DNA of 5,366 nt from JABMMZ01 sp044368575 (GTDB lineage: Bacteria > Bacteroidota > Bacteroidia > NS11-12g > UBA955): NCBI GenBank assembly GCA_044368575.1, contig JBIPPH010000069.1:1-5366 (forward strand), given 5' to 3'. Positions within the stretch are counted from its first letter, which is position 1. The number at the start of each line of letters is the position of its first letter. The notes beneath the pieces are model-generated. The model was not told where the DNA came from, made no database searches, and saw nothing but the letters and a program-made list of their open reading frames with translations. The translations under genes were made by a program, and so were the position numbers. Below are positions 5,107 to 5,366 of the stretch, in pieces.

Positions 5107-5366
5107 CTATTGTTTGCTTGTCTTTTCTTTGTCAATATCATATTTCAATGAAAAGATATTGCTGTATAGATTGGCTGATTGGCTGCTTAAGGCCACTAAA
5201 TTAGTCAATGCATAGTCAATTTGAAAAGGGCCCAGCGCCAAGCCAATGCCAGCGTGAGGCATGGCTGAACTTGTTTGCTGTCCGTTCAATCTATAAGTTT
5301 GGTAATTATTACAACCAAAACGCACAAAAAAAGAGTTGACATCGTTGATGTGTTTAGCGATTTCCA
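5107..5366 (-). CDS. PorV/PorQ-like outer-membrane protein, C-terminal end
   Basis: The reading frame is open to the right edge, so the GTG at 5323-5325 is internal (valine) and not the start; the true start is outside the window. The 85 visible residues run from EIAKHINDVNSFFVRFG to the stop at 5107-5109. They have the alternating pattern of beta-barrel strands: SFFVRFGCNNYQTYRLNG, MPHAGIGLALGPFQIDYAL, and LYSNIFSLKYDI near the end. The glycine-rich GIGL-LG-FQ-DYA element is typical of the last strands of PorV/PorQ-type and related Bacteroidota barrel proteins. PorV and PorQ act in type IX secretion. A ten-residue charged tail (DKEKTSKQ at its end) follows the last strand, whereas most outer-membrane barrels end at or close to the final strand. 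It is the most upstream gene visible of the operon with mrp. Barrel class is likely; identity as PorQ, PorV or a paralogue cannot be decided from this fragment. Confidence 0.6.
   Translation of the reverse strand, partial: EIAKHINDVNSFFVRFGCNNYQTYRLNGQQTSSAMPHAGIGLALGPFQIDYALTNLVALSSQSANLYSNIFSLKYDIDKEKTSKQ

Noticed and set aside
5107..5325. Complete 72-residue gene starting at the GTG at 5323-5325
   Set aside because: The frame stays open upstream to the window edge and the residues before the GTG (SFFVRFG) continue a beta-strand, so this is the 3' end of a longer gene.

Overview
The window looks like an AT-rich chromosomal segment of a member of the Bacteroidota (Flavobacteriia, Chitinophagia or Sphingobacteriia type; I cannot narrow it further). 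Four things point there. The promoter in front of the leftmost gene is a textbook Bacteroidota promoter (TTTG-N19-TATATTTG). The genes I could check lack Shine-Dalgarno sequences. The signal peptide ends in AFA before a glutamine, as is common in this phylum. Several of the proteins are forms I associate with this phylum: a compact ComEC, a 78-residue Nfu protein, and an Mrp without the C-terminal CxxC.

Layout, left to right. Bases 1-201 (minus) are the 5' end of a large secreted, adhesin-like protein that runs off the left edge. Bases 202-552 are an AT-rich intergenic region holding its promoter and a cluster of short palindromes. Bases 553-2845 (minus) are a two-gene unit: a conserved hypothetical protein with a disordered acidic middle, then a ComEC-type DNA-uptake channel. 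A 99-bp divergent spacer follows, with -7 elements facing both ways and a 10-bp direct repeat that overlaps both. Bases 2945-3493 (plus) are tdk, a type II thymidine kinase. It converges on and overlaps by 11 bp a minus-strand operon that reads PorV/PorQ-like outer-membrane protein (3' end only, cut by the right edge), a small two-helix membrane protein, mrp (Fe-S carrier ATPase) and a NifU-like Fe-S scaffold.

How the genes fit together. Mrp and the NifU-like protein are separated by 5 bp and form an Fe-S cluster assembly and transfer pair. The small membrane gene is tied to mrp by an ATGA stop/start overlap. The secreted N-terminus on the left and the PorV/PorQ-like barrel on the right are both compatible with type IX secretion, but the window does not link them directly. 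ComEC and thymidine kinase are housekeeping genes for DNA uptake and thymidine salvage.

I see no CRISPR array, insertion sequence, phage, defence or biosynthetic system; most of the window is ordinary core genome. The observations most worth a second look are small-scale. They are a tdk terminator apparently embedded in the antisense strand of the NifU-like coding region, an in-frame A9 slippery tract just before the ATGA junction with mrp, the missing CxxC of Mrp beside a CxxC scaffold, and the paired repeat in the tdk divergent promoter region.
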